Origin: JBLHZY01 sp047631555
GTDB taxonomy: Bacteria > Pseudomonadota > Alphaproteobacteria > Rhodobacterales > Rhodobacteraceae
Length of the DNA: 64,000 nt
Direction: 5' to 3'
Assembly: GCA_047631555.1 (NCBI GenBank)
Contig: JBLHZY010000002.1
Span: forward strand, 372,001 to 436,000
A program made the translations under genes and the position numbers. Below the pieces are notes generated by a model. The model made no database searches. It had not been told where the DNA came from and saw nothing but the letters and a program-made list of their open reading frames with translations. Every line of letters starts with the position of its first letter. Positions within the stretch are counted from its first letter, which is position 1. Positions 1 to 7,394 of the stretch are shown here, piece by piece.

Positions 1-68
1 TAATGCCCACATAAGATGGGCCTGTGGGGCAGCGCCAGAGGCAGTGACGGCTTGGAGGCTGTAATCAG

Positions 69-614
69 ATGAGATCGAGTTTTACCCGGATTTTGACCGG
101 CACCGCGTTTGGGATTTTTGTATCCGCCAGTGCTGCGCCTTTGTTGGCCCAAGACAGCACCAATGTGGTTGCCGAAAACACGGCTTGGTATGTGTTTGAA
201 GAAAATGCACCAAAGAAACAATGCTGGGCGGTTTCCTCGCCCAAAGAGACGATCAATACCGACAGTTCGGGGCGGATCAAAGCGGTGCGCCGCGGCGAGA
301 TCATGCTTTTCGTGAGCTATGCGCCGGAAAATGGCGTTAAGGGGCAGGTATCATTCGCGGGCGGCTATCCGTTTGCGGGCGGCTCTGAGGTAACGATGGA
401 TATCGGCGGGACGGTCTATAAGCTCTTTACCGATGGCGAAACGGCTTGGTCGGCCTCGCCTGCGGATGACGCCAAATTGATTGCAGCGATGAAGCGCGGC
501 GCAACGGCGACGCTTACGGCTAGCTCGGCGCGCGGCACTGTGACCAAAGACACGTTTTCGCTCTCAGGCTTTACCGCGTCAGTAGAGGATGCAGGAAAAC
601 GCTGCGGCTCTTAA
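69..614 (+). CDS. Invasion-associated locus B (IalB) family exported protein
   Basis: The 181-residue protein starts with a signal peptide (basic MRSS start, hydrophobic stretch, ALA-like cleavage region near PLLAQ at about residues 24-28). The mature part shows the IalB-family pattern: an early AW.VF segment, a Cys in a QCW context, a middle region with a 'PF..GS.V.M.IG' strand and a C-terminal Cys (KRCGS), so the two cysteines may form a disulphide. A GGAGG ribosome site lies about a dozen bases before the ATG. In Rhodobacteraceae such a gene often sits directly before rlmN, as here. Despite the name, a role in invasion is shown only for Bartonella; in this organism it is a periplasmic protein of unknown function. 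Confidence 0.85.
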   Translation: MRSSFTRILTGTAFGIFVSASAAPLLAQDSTNVVAENTAWYVFEENAPKKQCWAVSSPKETINTDSSGRIKAVRRGEIMLFVSYAPENGVKGQVSFAGGYPFAGGSEVTMDIGGTVYKLFTDGETAWSASPADDAKLIAAMKRGATATLTASSARGTVTKDTFSLSGFTASVEDAGKRCGS

Positions 615-716
615 GCGGCGGTTTCACTCACTAAATTTGATCGGGCGCGCAAGATGTTTATCTGCGCGCCCGAATCCCTTATAAGGCAGTCTTTACTGCC
701 CCCGGAGAATAAGCCC

Positions 717-1907
717 ATGACAGCAACCGCGCCCATCACGCAGGACGTTTTGACGATCCCGCGCAAAGAGGCTGAAGGCGATAAGCGCAATCTCGTGGGG
801 ATGACCCGCGACGCGCTGCGCGAGGCGTTGATCTCTGTCGGGGTGCCCGAAAAGCAGGGCAAGATGCGGGCAGGCCAGGTTTGGCAATGGCTCTATCAAA
901 AGGGCGTGCGCGATTTTGCCGATATGAGCAATCTGTCGAAGGATTTGCGGGCCACGTTTGCCGAGAATTTCGTCATCGCTGTGCCTGAGGTTGTGACCAA
1001 GCAGGTCTCTGACGATGGCACGCGCAAGTATCTGGTGCGTATCGCTGGCGGGCATGAGGTCGAGGTTGTGTATATCCCTGAAACGGGGCGCGGAACGCTT
1101 TGTGTCAGCTCGCAAGTAGGCTGTACGCTGACTTGCTCGTTTTGCCACACAGGCACGCAGAAATTGGTGCGCAATCTGACTGCGGGCGAGATCATCGGCC
1201 AAGTGATGATCGCGCGCGATGATCTGGGCGAGTGGCCCGAGCTCGGCGTGAGCAATCCGCCTGAAGCGCGCTTGCTGTCGAATGTCGTGCTGATGGGAAT
1301 GGGCGAGCCGCTTTATAATTTTGAGGCCGTGCGCGATGCGATGAAGATCGCGATGGATCCAGAAGGCATCCAGCTCAGCCGCCGCCGGATAACGCTTTCA
1401 ACCTCCGGCGTCGTGCCAGAGATCGCCAAGACGGCGCAAGAGATTGGCTGTCAGCTGGCGGTCTCGTTTCATGCGACAACGGATGAGGTGCGCGATCGCC
1501 TTGTGCCGATCAATAAGCGCTGGAATATCGAGGCGCTGCTTGATGCGCTGCGCGAATATCCCAAGGCATCGAATTCCGAGCGGATCACCTTTGAATATGT
1601 GATGCTCAAGGACGTGAACGATAGCGATGAAGATGCGCGCCGTTTGGTGAAATTGATTGAGGGCATCCCGGCCAAGATCAATCTGATCCCGTTCAATGAA
1701 TGGCCCGGCGCGCCTTATCAGCGCTCAACCTGGGAGCGGATCGAGAGCTTTGCTGAGATCGTTTATCAGGCGGGCTATTCCAGCCCGATCCGCAAGCCGC
1801 GCGGCGAAGATATCATGGCCGCTTGTGGCCAGCTGAAATCGGACACTGAACGCGAGCGCAAATCGCGCCGCCAGATCGAAGCCGAAGCCGGAATGGGCGG
1901 CGCCTAA
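717..1907 (+). CDS. rlmN: Dual-specificity 23S rRNA A2503 / tRNA A37 C2-methyltransferase
   Basis: RlmN is a radical SAM enzyme that methylates C2 of adenine 2503 in 23S rRNA and A37 of some tRNAs in the cytoplasm. The 4Fe-4S ligand motif CTLTCSFC is present, followed by the MGMGEPL segment typical of the family and the C-terminal RGEDI.AACGQL segment with the second catalytic cysteine. I chose the ATG at 717 because it is preceded by CCCGGAG and gives 396 residues, near the family norm. An upstream in-frame start at 654 would add a 21-residue extension with no family support. It lies about 100 bases after the IalB-family gene. Confidence 0.97.
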   Translation: MTATAPITQDVLTIPRKEAEGDKRNLVGMTRDALREALISVGVPEKQGKMRAGQVWQWLYQKGVRDFADMSNLSKDLRATFAENFVIAVPEVVTKQVSDDGTRKYLVRIAGGHEVEVVYIPETGRGTLCVSSQVGCTLTCSFCHTGTQKLVRNLTAGEIIGQVMIARDDLGEWPELGVSNPPEARLLSNVVLMGMGEPLYNFEAVRDAMKIAMDPEGIQLSRRRITLSTSGVVPEIAKTAQEIGCQLAVSFHATTDEVRDRLVPINKRWNIEALLDALREYPKASNSERITFEYVMLKDVNDSDEDARRLVKLIEGIPAKINLIPFNEWPGAPYQRSTWERIESFAEIVYQAGYSSPIRKPRGEDIMAACGQLKSDTERERKSRRQIEAEAGMGGA

Positions 1908-2250
1908 GCGTTAACCCTTTTGGGGCCTTTTGTTGCGGATGCGTACGGCGCGTTAGGAAAAATTTAGCTTACTTTACGGTAGCCCATAGGCGCCCAAATT
2001 GCGTGCAAACACTCTAAACACCTTAAATTGCTGGGCTTTGCTGCGCTCGATTTGCCGAACTCCAGCAGAAATTAGCGCTAAATCTCCGGTTGTAGTTAAC
2101 GCTTTATAAACTCCTTCAAGATTAATTGAAGTCAACCTTGGTAAATAAAACCGTTGTGAAGCGGAGGTCTCCAAGGCGACTTTGGCTAATTGTCTGACGC
2201 GGTTGTGCTGGTCTTACTTGAGGAAGATTGTGAAGCATAGTGATCTAACA
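1908..2250. other. Non-coding interval before the sugar transferase gene
   Basis: The first part after rlmN has no clear coding potential. The second half is AT-rich compared with the flanking genes and holds a near-perfect dyad at 2114-2131, so it probably contains the sugar transferase promoter and leader. A small open frame on the minus strand (about 1974-2174) has no recognisable features and I do not count it as a gene. Confidence 0.5.
2114..2131. promoter_or_regulatory. Dyad symmetry CTTCAA-N6-TTGAAG
   Basis: CTTCAAGATTAATTGAAG has perfect 6-base arms around an AT-rich centre and lies 120 bases before the sugar transferase ATG, in an AT-rich leader. It could be an operator controlling polysaccharide synthesis. 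No cognate regulator is visible nearby. Confidence 0.35.
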
Positions 2251-2910
2251 ATGAACACTGCTGTCCGGGTCGAGCCCGCTTCAAGCAGGCCTGTGCGCCT
2301 CTATTCCAACTTTGGGAAGCGGGCAGTGGATATTGTGATTTCCTTGATGCTTCTGCCAATTGTTTTGCCGGTGATAATTGCTCTTTGGGGGCTGGTGCGG
2401 CGCGATGGCGGCTATGGGTTTTATGCCCAAGAGCGTGTTGGGCGCGACGGTCGCACCTTTGCCTGCTGGAAGCTGCGCACGATGCAGATGGATGCTGAAA
2501 AGCGGCTGGAAGATTTGTGCCGAGTTGATCCTGAATTGGCGGCGGAATGGGCGCGTGATCAGAAGCTCGAATGTGATCCGCGGATTACCGGGATCGGCGC
2601 CTTTCTGCGCGCCTCAAGCCTTGACGAGCTGCCACAGATTTTCAACGTTTTGCGCGGCGATATGAGCCTTGTTGGCCCACGCCCTTTTATGATCTCCCAA
2701 GAGGCGCTTTATCGCGATGCAGGCGGTTCGGCCTATTTCGATCTGCGCCCCGGGATCACCGGCCCATGGCAGATTGATGGGCGCAGCGGCACGACTTTTG
2801 TCGAGCGCATCGCCTTTGATAATGCCTATGTGCATAAGCTATCGCTGAGAGTGGATATCGCTCTTTTGCTCAGAACTGTTTCCGTCGTGCTGAATCGCAC
2901 GGGCCGATAG
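2251..2910 (+). CDS. Undecaprenyl-phosphate sugar-1-phosphate transferase (ExoY/WcaJ type)
   Basis: Membrane-bound bacterial sugar transferase (PF02397 type) that transfers a sugar-1-phosphate onto undecaprenyl phosphate, the first step of an exopolysaccharide repeat unit. It has one N-terminal membrane helix (about residues 15-40), the FACWKLRTM segment, the SLDELPQ..NVLRGDMSLVGPRP core, and the C-terminal RPGITG.WQ..GR segment. With the ATG at 2251 it has 219 residues, the length of a minimal ExoY-like enzyme without the large WcaJ N-terminal domain. A TTG at 2182 would only add a poorly conserved leader. No other glycosyltransferase or polymer export gene lies nearby, so the polymer cannot be named. 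Confidence 0.9.
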   Translation: MNTAVRVEPASSRPVRLYSNFGKRAVDIVISLMLLPIVLPVIIALWGLVRRDGGYGFYAQERVGRDGRTFACWKLRTMQMDAEKRLEDLCRVDPELAAEWARDQKLECDPRITGIGAFLRASSLDELPQIFNVLRGDMSLVGPRPFMISQEALYRDAGGSAYFDLRPGITGPWQIDGRSGTTFVERIAFDNAYVHKLSLRVDIALLLRTVSVVLNRTGR

Positions 2911-2949
2911 GCCACAAGGCAAAAGCCTGAATGGAAATGTGAATGGGGA

Positions 2950-2970
2950 GGCCGGGTAAAACGCCCGGCC
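2950..2970. terminator. GC-rich hairpin between convergent genes
   Basis: GGCCGGG-taaaacg-CCCGGCC forms a perfect 7-bp stem between the convergent sugar transferase and LOG-family genes. There is no good U-tract on either side, so it may only stall polymerase or protect the 3' ends. Confidence 0.45.
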
Positions 2971-2975
2971 AAACC

Positions 2976-3827
2976 TTATTCGCGGCCCGGAAGATTGGTG
3001 CGCGCGGTTGCGTTGCTTTCCCAATTATCCATCACATCAACAGCCTCTTGCGCCGTTTCGACAAAGCGGAACAGCTCCAGATCATCAGCGGAAATCGTGC
3101 CTGCTTCGGCCAGGGCATCCCAATTGATGATGCTCTCCCAAAAGGCGCGCCCAAAGAGCAGAAACGGTACGCGTTTCATGCGGCCCGTCTGGATCAAGGT
3201 CAGGCTTTCAAACATCTCGTCAAGCGTCCCAAAGCCGCCCGGGAAGACGGCGATCGCGTTGGCACGCATCAGGAAATGCATCTTGCGAATGGCGAAATAG
3301 TGAAAGTTGAAACATAGATCGGGGGTGACGTATTCATTGGGCGCTTGCTCATGCGGCAGCACGATATTGAGCCCGATTGAAACCCCGCCTGCATCCACTG
3401 CGCCGCGATTGCCCGCTTCCATAACGCCCGGCCCGCCGCCCGTTACGATCACGTTTTCGCGGTGATCATTTTGCACAGCGCGCAGGGTCAAAAGCCGCGC
3501 AAATTCGCGCGCCTCATCATAATAGCGCGACAGATCGGCGAGCGTTTTGGTGCGGGCCGTATCGGCCTTGGCTGGTTCTGGAATGCGCGCGCCGCCAAAC
3601 AAAACGACGGTGCTTTCAACGCCATATTCCGCCATCATCATTTCGGGCTTGAGCAGCTCAAGCTGAAGGCGCACAGGGCGCAGCTCGTCGCGACACATGA
3701 AATCGACATCCGAGAACGCCAGCTTATAAGACGGCGCGCGCGTTTGCGGCGTATCTGGGATTTGACGGGCGGTTTCCATATCATCATGGGAATCGCGAAG
3801 CGGATGGCTGCGTTGATCTTGTTTCAT
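2976..3827 (-). CDS. LOG-family nucleotide phosphoribohydrolase-like protein (TIGR00730)
   Basis: The protein has the PGGFGTLDE motif that defines the LOG family, preceded by a Rossmann-type GGGPGVMEA segment. LOG proteins hydrolyse the N-glycosidic bond of nucleoside 5'-monophosphates (cytokinin ribotides in plants; AMP-like substrates in bacteria). I place the start at 3827 because CAGGAGCCCAC precedes that ATG, giving 283 residues, slightly longer than minimal LOG proteins owing to a polar N-terminus. A longer frame reaching 3923 overlaps dapD and lacks a ribosome site. The gene is divergent from dapD with an 81-base gap. The physiological substrate is not known. Confidence 0.88.
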   Translation of the reverse strand: MKQDQRSHPLRDSHDDMETARQIPDTPQTRAPSYKLAFSDVDFMCRDELRPVRLQLELLKPEMMMAEYGVESTVVLFGGARIPEPAKADTARTKTLADLSRYYDEAREFARLLTLRAVQNDHRENVIVTGGGPGVMEAGNRGAVDAGGVSIGLNIVLPHEQAPNEYVTPDLCFNFHYFAIRKMHFLMRANAIAVFPGGFGTLDEMFESLTLIQTGRMKRVPFLLFGRAFWESIINWDALAEAGTISADDLELFRFVETAQEAVDVMDNWESNATARTNLPGRE

Positions 3828-3908
3828 GTGGGCTCCTGCATTGCGCGTAACTTCGCTACCAACTATAGGCTTGGGCCAAGTGATACCACCAACGAATTGG
3901 AGAGCCAC

Positions 3909-4736
3909 ATGTCCAACGCTCAACTAGAAGCTGCCATCGAGGCCGCTTGGGATGCCCGCGACACGATTACCCCCGCCACAACAGGTGAAACACGCGAGGC
4001 GATTGAAGATACATTGAACGCTTTGGATAGCGGCACTTTGCGCGTAGCTGAGAAGCAATCCGATGGCTCATGGTTCGTAAACCAGTGGGCGAAGAAGGCC
4101 GTTTTGCTGGGTTTTCGGATCAAGGATATGGAAGCGCATGAAGGCGGCCCACAAAATGGCGGCTGGTGGGACAAGGTCGATAGCAAGTTCAAGGGTTGGG
4201 GCGAAAATCAGTGGAAGGCGGCAGGCTTTCGCGCGGTTCCCAATGCTGTTGTGCGCAAGTCGGCGTTCATTGCGCCGGGCGTTGTTTTGATGCCCTCGTT
4301 TGTGAACCTCGGCGCCTATGTTGACGAGGGCACGATGGTTGACGCTTGGGCGACTGTGGGCTCCTGCGCGCAGATCGGCAAAAACGTTCACCTTTCTGGC
4401 GGCGTTGGCATCGGCGGCGTATTGGAGCCGATGCAAGCGGGCCCGACGATCATTGAGGATAACTGCTTTATCGGCGCGCGCTCCGAGGTGGTTGAGGGCT
4501 GCATCATTCGCGAAGGCTCGGTTCTTGGGATGGGCGTTTTCATCGGCCAATCGACCAAGATTGTTGATCGCGAAACCGGCGAAGTGACTTATGGCGAAGT
4601 GCCACCCTATTCGGTTGTTGTTGCAGGTTCCATGCCTTCCAAAAACGGCGTTAACCTTTACTGCGCTGTGATCGTAAAACGCGTTGACGAGCGGACCCGT
4701 TCAAAGACTGGCATCAACGAGCTACTGCGTGACTGA
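3909..4736 (+). CDS. dapD: 2,3,4,5-tetrahydropyridine-2,6-dicarboxylate N-succinyltransferase
   Basis: DapD transfers succinate from succinyl-CoA to tetrahydrodipicolinate in the succinylase branch of diaminopimelate/lysine synthesis. The 275-residue product matches the family length. It has the left-handed beta-helix hexapeptide pattern (about residues 115-225, for example VVLMPSFVNLGAYV, VHLSGGVGIGGVLEP and FIGARSEVVEG) and a C-terminal VVAGSMPS..G..LYCAVIVK segment. The ATG at 3909 has GGAGA upstream. An upstream in-frame extension to 3462 runs antisense through the LOG gene and is not credible. The partner dapE lies at 9317 on the same strand. Confidence 0.97.
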   Translation: MSNAQLEAAIEAAWDARDTITPATTGETREAIEDTLNALDSGTLRVAEKQSDGSWFVNQWAKKAVLLGFRIKDMEAHEGGPQNGGWWDKVDSKFKGWGENQWKAAGFRAVPNAVVRKSAFIAPGVVLMPSFVNLGAYVDEGTMVDAWATVGSCAQIGKNVHLSGGVGIGGVLEPMQAGPTIIEDNCFIGARSEVVEGCIIREGSVLGMGVFIGQSTKIVDRETGEVTYGEVPPYSVVVAGSMPSKNGVNLYCAVIVKRVDERTRSKTGINELLRD

Positions 4737-5097
4737 TCAGCCCAAAAAGCCCAAGAAACCCTCGCGCCAGAAGGTCTATACCCTTCTGGTCGAGGTGGGC
4801 CGCAAGGAGGGCGATGGCCTTCCCAAAGGCGCGACGGGCGGGGCTTTGATGCTTTATGCCAGTGGTGTGGATGAGGCCGAAGCCGTACGCGAAAGCGTGG
4901 CGATCCTCAAACAGGCCGACCTCGCGCCGCTTGATGTGACGGGCTATGGCACGCTGGAAGAGCGGCTGGCCGAGGGCCATGATATTGCGGAGGATGAGCG
5001 TGCGCTGATGCAGCGCGCTTTGGACGAGAATTCCGTTGTTGTGGCGCAGCTTACGCCATTCTTTGAGGATGGTAAGGGCAAGAAAAAGCCGAGCTAG
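4729..5097 (+). CDS. Conserved-type hypothetical protein coupled to dapD
   Basis: A 122-residue, mostly soluble protein with a lysine-rich start (MTDQPKKPKKPSRQK) and a basic C-terminus (GKGKKKPS). It has no signal peptide or membrane helix. The middle holds a 'DG.PKGA.GGALM.YA.G..E.EAVRE' segment and a helical C-terminal half. The GTG start at 4729 overlaps the dapD stop by 8 bases, so translation is probably coupled to DapD. I recognise no domain. The linkage suggests a job related to amino-acid supply, but that is inference. Confidence 0.75.
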   Translation: MTDQPKKPKKPSRQKVYTLLVEVGRKEGDGLPKGATGGALMLYASGVDEAEAVRESVAILKQADLAPLDVTGYGTLEERLAEGHDIAEDERALMQRALDENSVVVAQLTPFFEDGKGKKKPS

Positions 5098-5107
5098 GCT
5101 TGATGGT

Positions 5108-5133
5108 TTTGGCGCCGTTTACAGAGCGCCAAA
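5108..5133. terminator. Bidirectional hairpin terminator
   Basis: TTTGGCGC-cgtttacaga-GCGCCAAA is a perfect 8-bp stem between the convergent small gene ending at 5097 and the channel gene ending at 5119. It overlaps the last codons of the latter. The T/A flanks on the two sides could serve either direction. Confidence 0.55.
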
Positions 5134-6165
5134 CCACTTGCGATAAATCCGCGTATAGGTGCCATCTTCGCGCAATTTCAGCAGGCTTTGATTGATCGGC
5201 TCTGCCAAAGCGCTGCCCGAGGGCAAGGCGATCCCATAATTTTCGCGCAAGAAGATTGGCCCGACAAGCTGTGAGGCGGGGCCTTTGGTTGTATGGGCGT
5301 AATAGGCCAGGATCGGCGCATCAAAAACAACGGCGTCGAGCTCCAATTGCTCAAAGCTGCTCAGCATCATCTGTAAATCGCTAAAGGCGACAAAGCGCAT
5401 ATCGCGCGTTTCTAGGAAATTGGCGGCAGTTGAGCCTTCAATCGTTCCAACACGTTTGCCGTTGAGATCGTTCACCTCGTTTACCGAGGACTGGATCGCA
5501 TTAACGGTCAAAACGGATGTGATCTTCGCAACGAAAATAGAGACGAAGAAGAGCGAAGACACCACAAGGAAAACGCCAAAGAAACGCCCTGCTGCAGAGC
5601 GGGGCGCGCGTTCTTCAAAGCCGCCATTTACGATTAGGTTGAGCGCCCACCAAAAGGCGGGAAACATCGCCGATTTGGCCGGCAGATCGAAATAGGGCTG
5701 AGCTTTGCGCTCAAACCGCCACATCAGCATGCCGGCTGCGAGCAGGGCAACGAAGGCCGCGATGATGGCAAGGATCAGCTCGCCCGAAAAGATCACGGAC
5801 CAGATCGAGCCAACGCTTCCCGTGGAATGGACCATGATCTGAAGGCCGCTCTCAAAGATTGGCTGCGAGAAATCCATCACTTGTTCGCGCTGGGATGTCA
5901 CCGAAATATTCGCAACGGCCGCATCGACTTCGCCGCGCTCAACAAGGCCGAGCATATCAGAGAATTTTTCGACCCGAACCAAGCTGTATTCGCGGCCCAA
6001 ATCCTTTGAAACGGCTTCCCAAAGATCGATGCTAAAGCCACGATCGTTGCCGTCTTCAACAAGCGAAAACGGCGGGCGCGTGACTGTTGCGATGCGCAAA
6101 TCTTGGGCAAAAAGCCCTGTTGCCCAGACGACAAGCGTCATTGTCAGTAGTAGCAAGCGTTTCAT
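5119..6165 (-). CDS. Ionotropic glutamate receptor-like (GluR0-type) ligand-gated channel protein
   Basis: Layout is that of prokaryotic glutamate-receptor channels: signal peptide (residues 1-20, MKRLLLLTMTLVVWATGLFA), first half of a periplasmic amino-acid-binding domain (IATVTRPPFS...GFSIDLW...DAAVANISVT..RE..MDFS), a helix-pore loop-helix block (about 125-230), then the second half of the binding domain (LNGKRVGTIEGSTAANFL...DAVVFDAPIL.YY). The start at 6165 follows GGGGAAG. The pore loop reads FWWALNLIVNGGFEERAP where potassium-selective relatives have a TVGYGD-type filter, so ion selectivity should differ. Likely ligand: an amino acid. It is a single gene with no ABC permease or ATPase beside it, which argues against an ordinary transporter binding protein. 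Confidence 0.83.
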   Translation of the reverse strand: MKRLLLLTMTLVVWATGLFAQDLRIATVTRPPFSLVEDGNDRGFSIDLWEAVSKDLGREYSLVRVEKFSDMLGLVERGEVDAAVANISVTSQREQVMDFSQPIFESGLQIMVHSTGSVGSIWSVIFSGELILAIIAAFVALLAAGMLMWRFERKAQPYFDLPAKSAMFPAFWWALNLIVNGGFEERAPRSAAGRFFGVFLVVSSLFFVSIFVAKITSVLTVNAIQSSVNEVNDLNGKRVGTIEGSTAANFLETRDMRFVAFSDLQMMLSSFEQLELDAVVFDAPILAYYAHTTKGPASQLVGPIFLRENYGIALPSGSALAEPINQSLLKLREDGTYTRIYRKWFGAL

Positions 6166-6257
6166 GTATCTTCCCCAGATTCGACCCTGTATCGCATGAA
6201 ATCCCGCAGATTCACAATCAAGGAAACGCATGTGAAGCCTTGAAACCGCGGCAAATC

Positions 6258-7358
6258 TTAGGCGCTTAGGGCGGAAAGCAAGGTCGCTGTTTCATAGTCG
6301 CGCAGCGCTGGGCGCACGACAGCATGATGGCGCGGGATAGCCGAAGGGGGCATCGCGCCGATCGGCGTGGTTGCCGCGAGTTCCGGCGCATTGGCCAGCC
6401 CGCCAACAAAAAGGCTTTCGCCCCAGGCGCCGCCCATATTGATGCATTCATGGGTATCCAGCAGGATATGATGATAGCGCATTGGCATCCGCCCGGCATT
6501 AAGTCGCGCGCCTTTGGAGGCGAGCAGATGACGCGCCTCAACCAGAACATCGCTTTCGCCAAACAGGTATTCCGCTTCGATCCCAGAGATCATCATTCGG
6601 TGATCTTGGGCGACGGTAATATCGTGATCGAGCCCAAAGTAGGGGGCGCGAAGCGTTATGGGCGCGAACTGTCCGGCCATGGGCACATCGCGCGTAATGA
6701 TCCAGCGGATCGGGGCATAGGTTCCTGCCGCCGTGGCAACCATATCGCCGCGCCGCAGCCGCTCTATCCGGCGCGCGCCAAGATCGGTTGCAATCAAAGT
6801 GCCTGCGCCAATGCCGGGCATAAGACCCACGGGTTCAATCGCATCAGAGACGGCGAAAAGGCGGATTTCGGGATCAAAATAGCGCCGCATGCGATCGGTC
6901 GAAAGGCGGGCGATATCCGTTGCGGGAATGGGCGCTGGATTATCAAATTCAGTTTGTTTCAGGACCGCGTTATCAAGGTCTTCGATGCTCAACAGGCCCG
7001 AGCGATTTGGCGCGTCCCATGAATAGGTAATCCGCAGGCGCGCCTCGGCCGACGGCATCGGCATGGTGAGGCGGATATCAGAGCGATTTTCGCCTTGTTC
7101 AACCCGCACACAAAGCGCACCACCCGGCGCGAGGGACATATTCAGCGCGCGTTTCCAACCGATCTGATCGGCGAAATCGATCAGGGTGCGGCGCTCTTTT
7201 TGATCCGCTGAGGCACGCAGTTCAAGCACGAGGCTGCCGCGCGACAAAAGCGTATTGGCCAGAGAAGCTTCGGTATTGGAATGAACGCGCGGCGCTTGGC
7301 CGAGCCCCTGCAAATTGAACGCAGGCGATAGGAAATCGTTGACCCCAATCCAGCTCAT
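6258..7358 (-). CDS. Hint-domain protein lacking the usual Hint cysteine
   Basis: A 366-residue protein whose second half (about residues 180-330) has the Hedgehog/intein (Hint) fold pattern: GAGTLIATDLGARRIERLRRGDMV, a QDHRMM segment, SDVLVEARHLL, and a late Y.HILLDTHE segment. The position normally held by the self-cleaving Cys (C-F-x-x-G-T) reads G-I-G-A-G-T, so nucleophilic cleavage is not expected. The N-terminal half is unassigned. It ends close to the channel gene and starts 36 bases after the end of the next Hint gene on the same strand, so the two are probably cotranscribed. Hint proteins of this type are common and secreted in Rhodobacteraceae, with unknown purpose. Confidence 0.8.
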   Translation of the reverse strand: MSWIGVNDFLSPAFNLQGLGQAPRVHSNTEASLANTLLSRGSLVLELRASADQKERRTLIDFADQIGWKRALNMSLAPGGALCVRVEQGENRSDIRLTMPMPSAEARLRITYSWDAPNRSGLLSIEDLDNAVLKQTEFDNPAPIPATDIARLSTDRMRRYFDPEIRLFAVSDAIEPVGLMPGIGAGTLIATDLGARRIERLRRGDMVATAAGTYAPIRWIITRDVPMAGQFAPITLRAPYFGLDHDITVAQDHRMMISGIEAEYLFGESDVLVEARHLLASKGARLNAGRMPMRYHHILLDTHECINMGGAWGESLFVGGLANAPELAATTPIGAMPPSAIPRHHAVVRPALRDYETATLLSALSA

Positions 7359-7394
7359 TTAGCGCGCCTTTGTATGAGTTGGTGTGGTTTTCAT

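Noticed and set aside
1974..2174. 66-residue minus-strand frame between rlmN and the sugar transferase
   Set aside because: AT-rich leader region, no ribosome site or features.
3462..3908. N-terminal extension of dapD
   Set aside because: It runs antisense through the LOG gene, and the known DapD length fits the ATG at 3909 with GGAGA.
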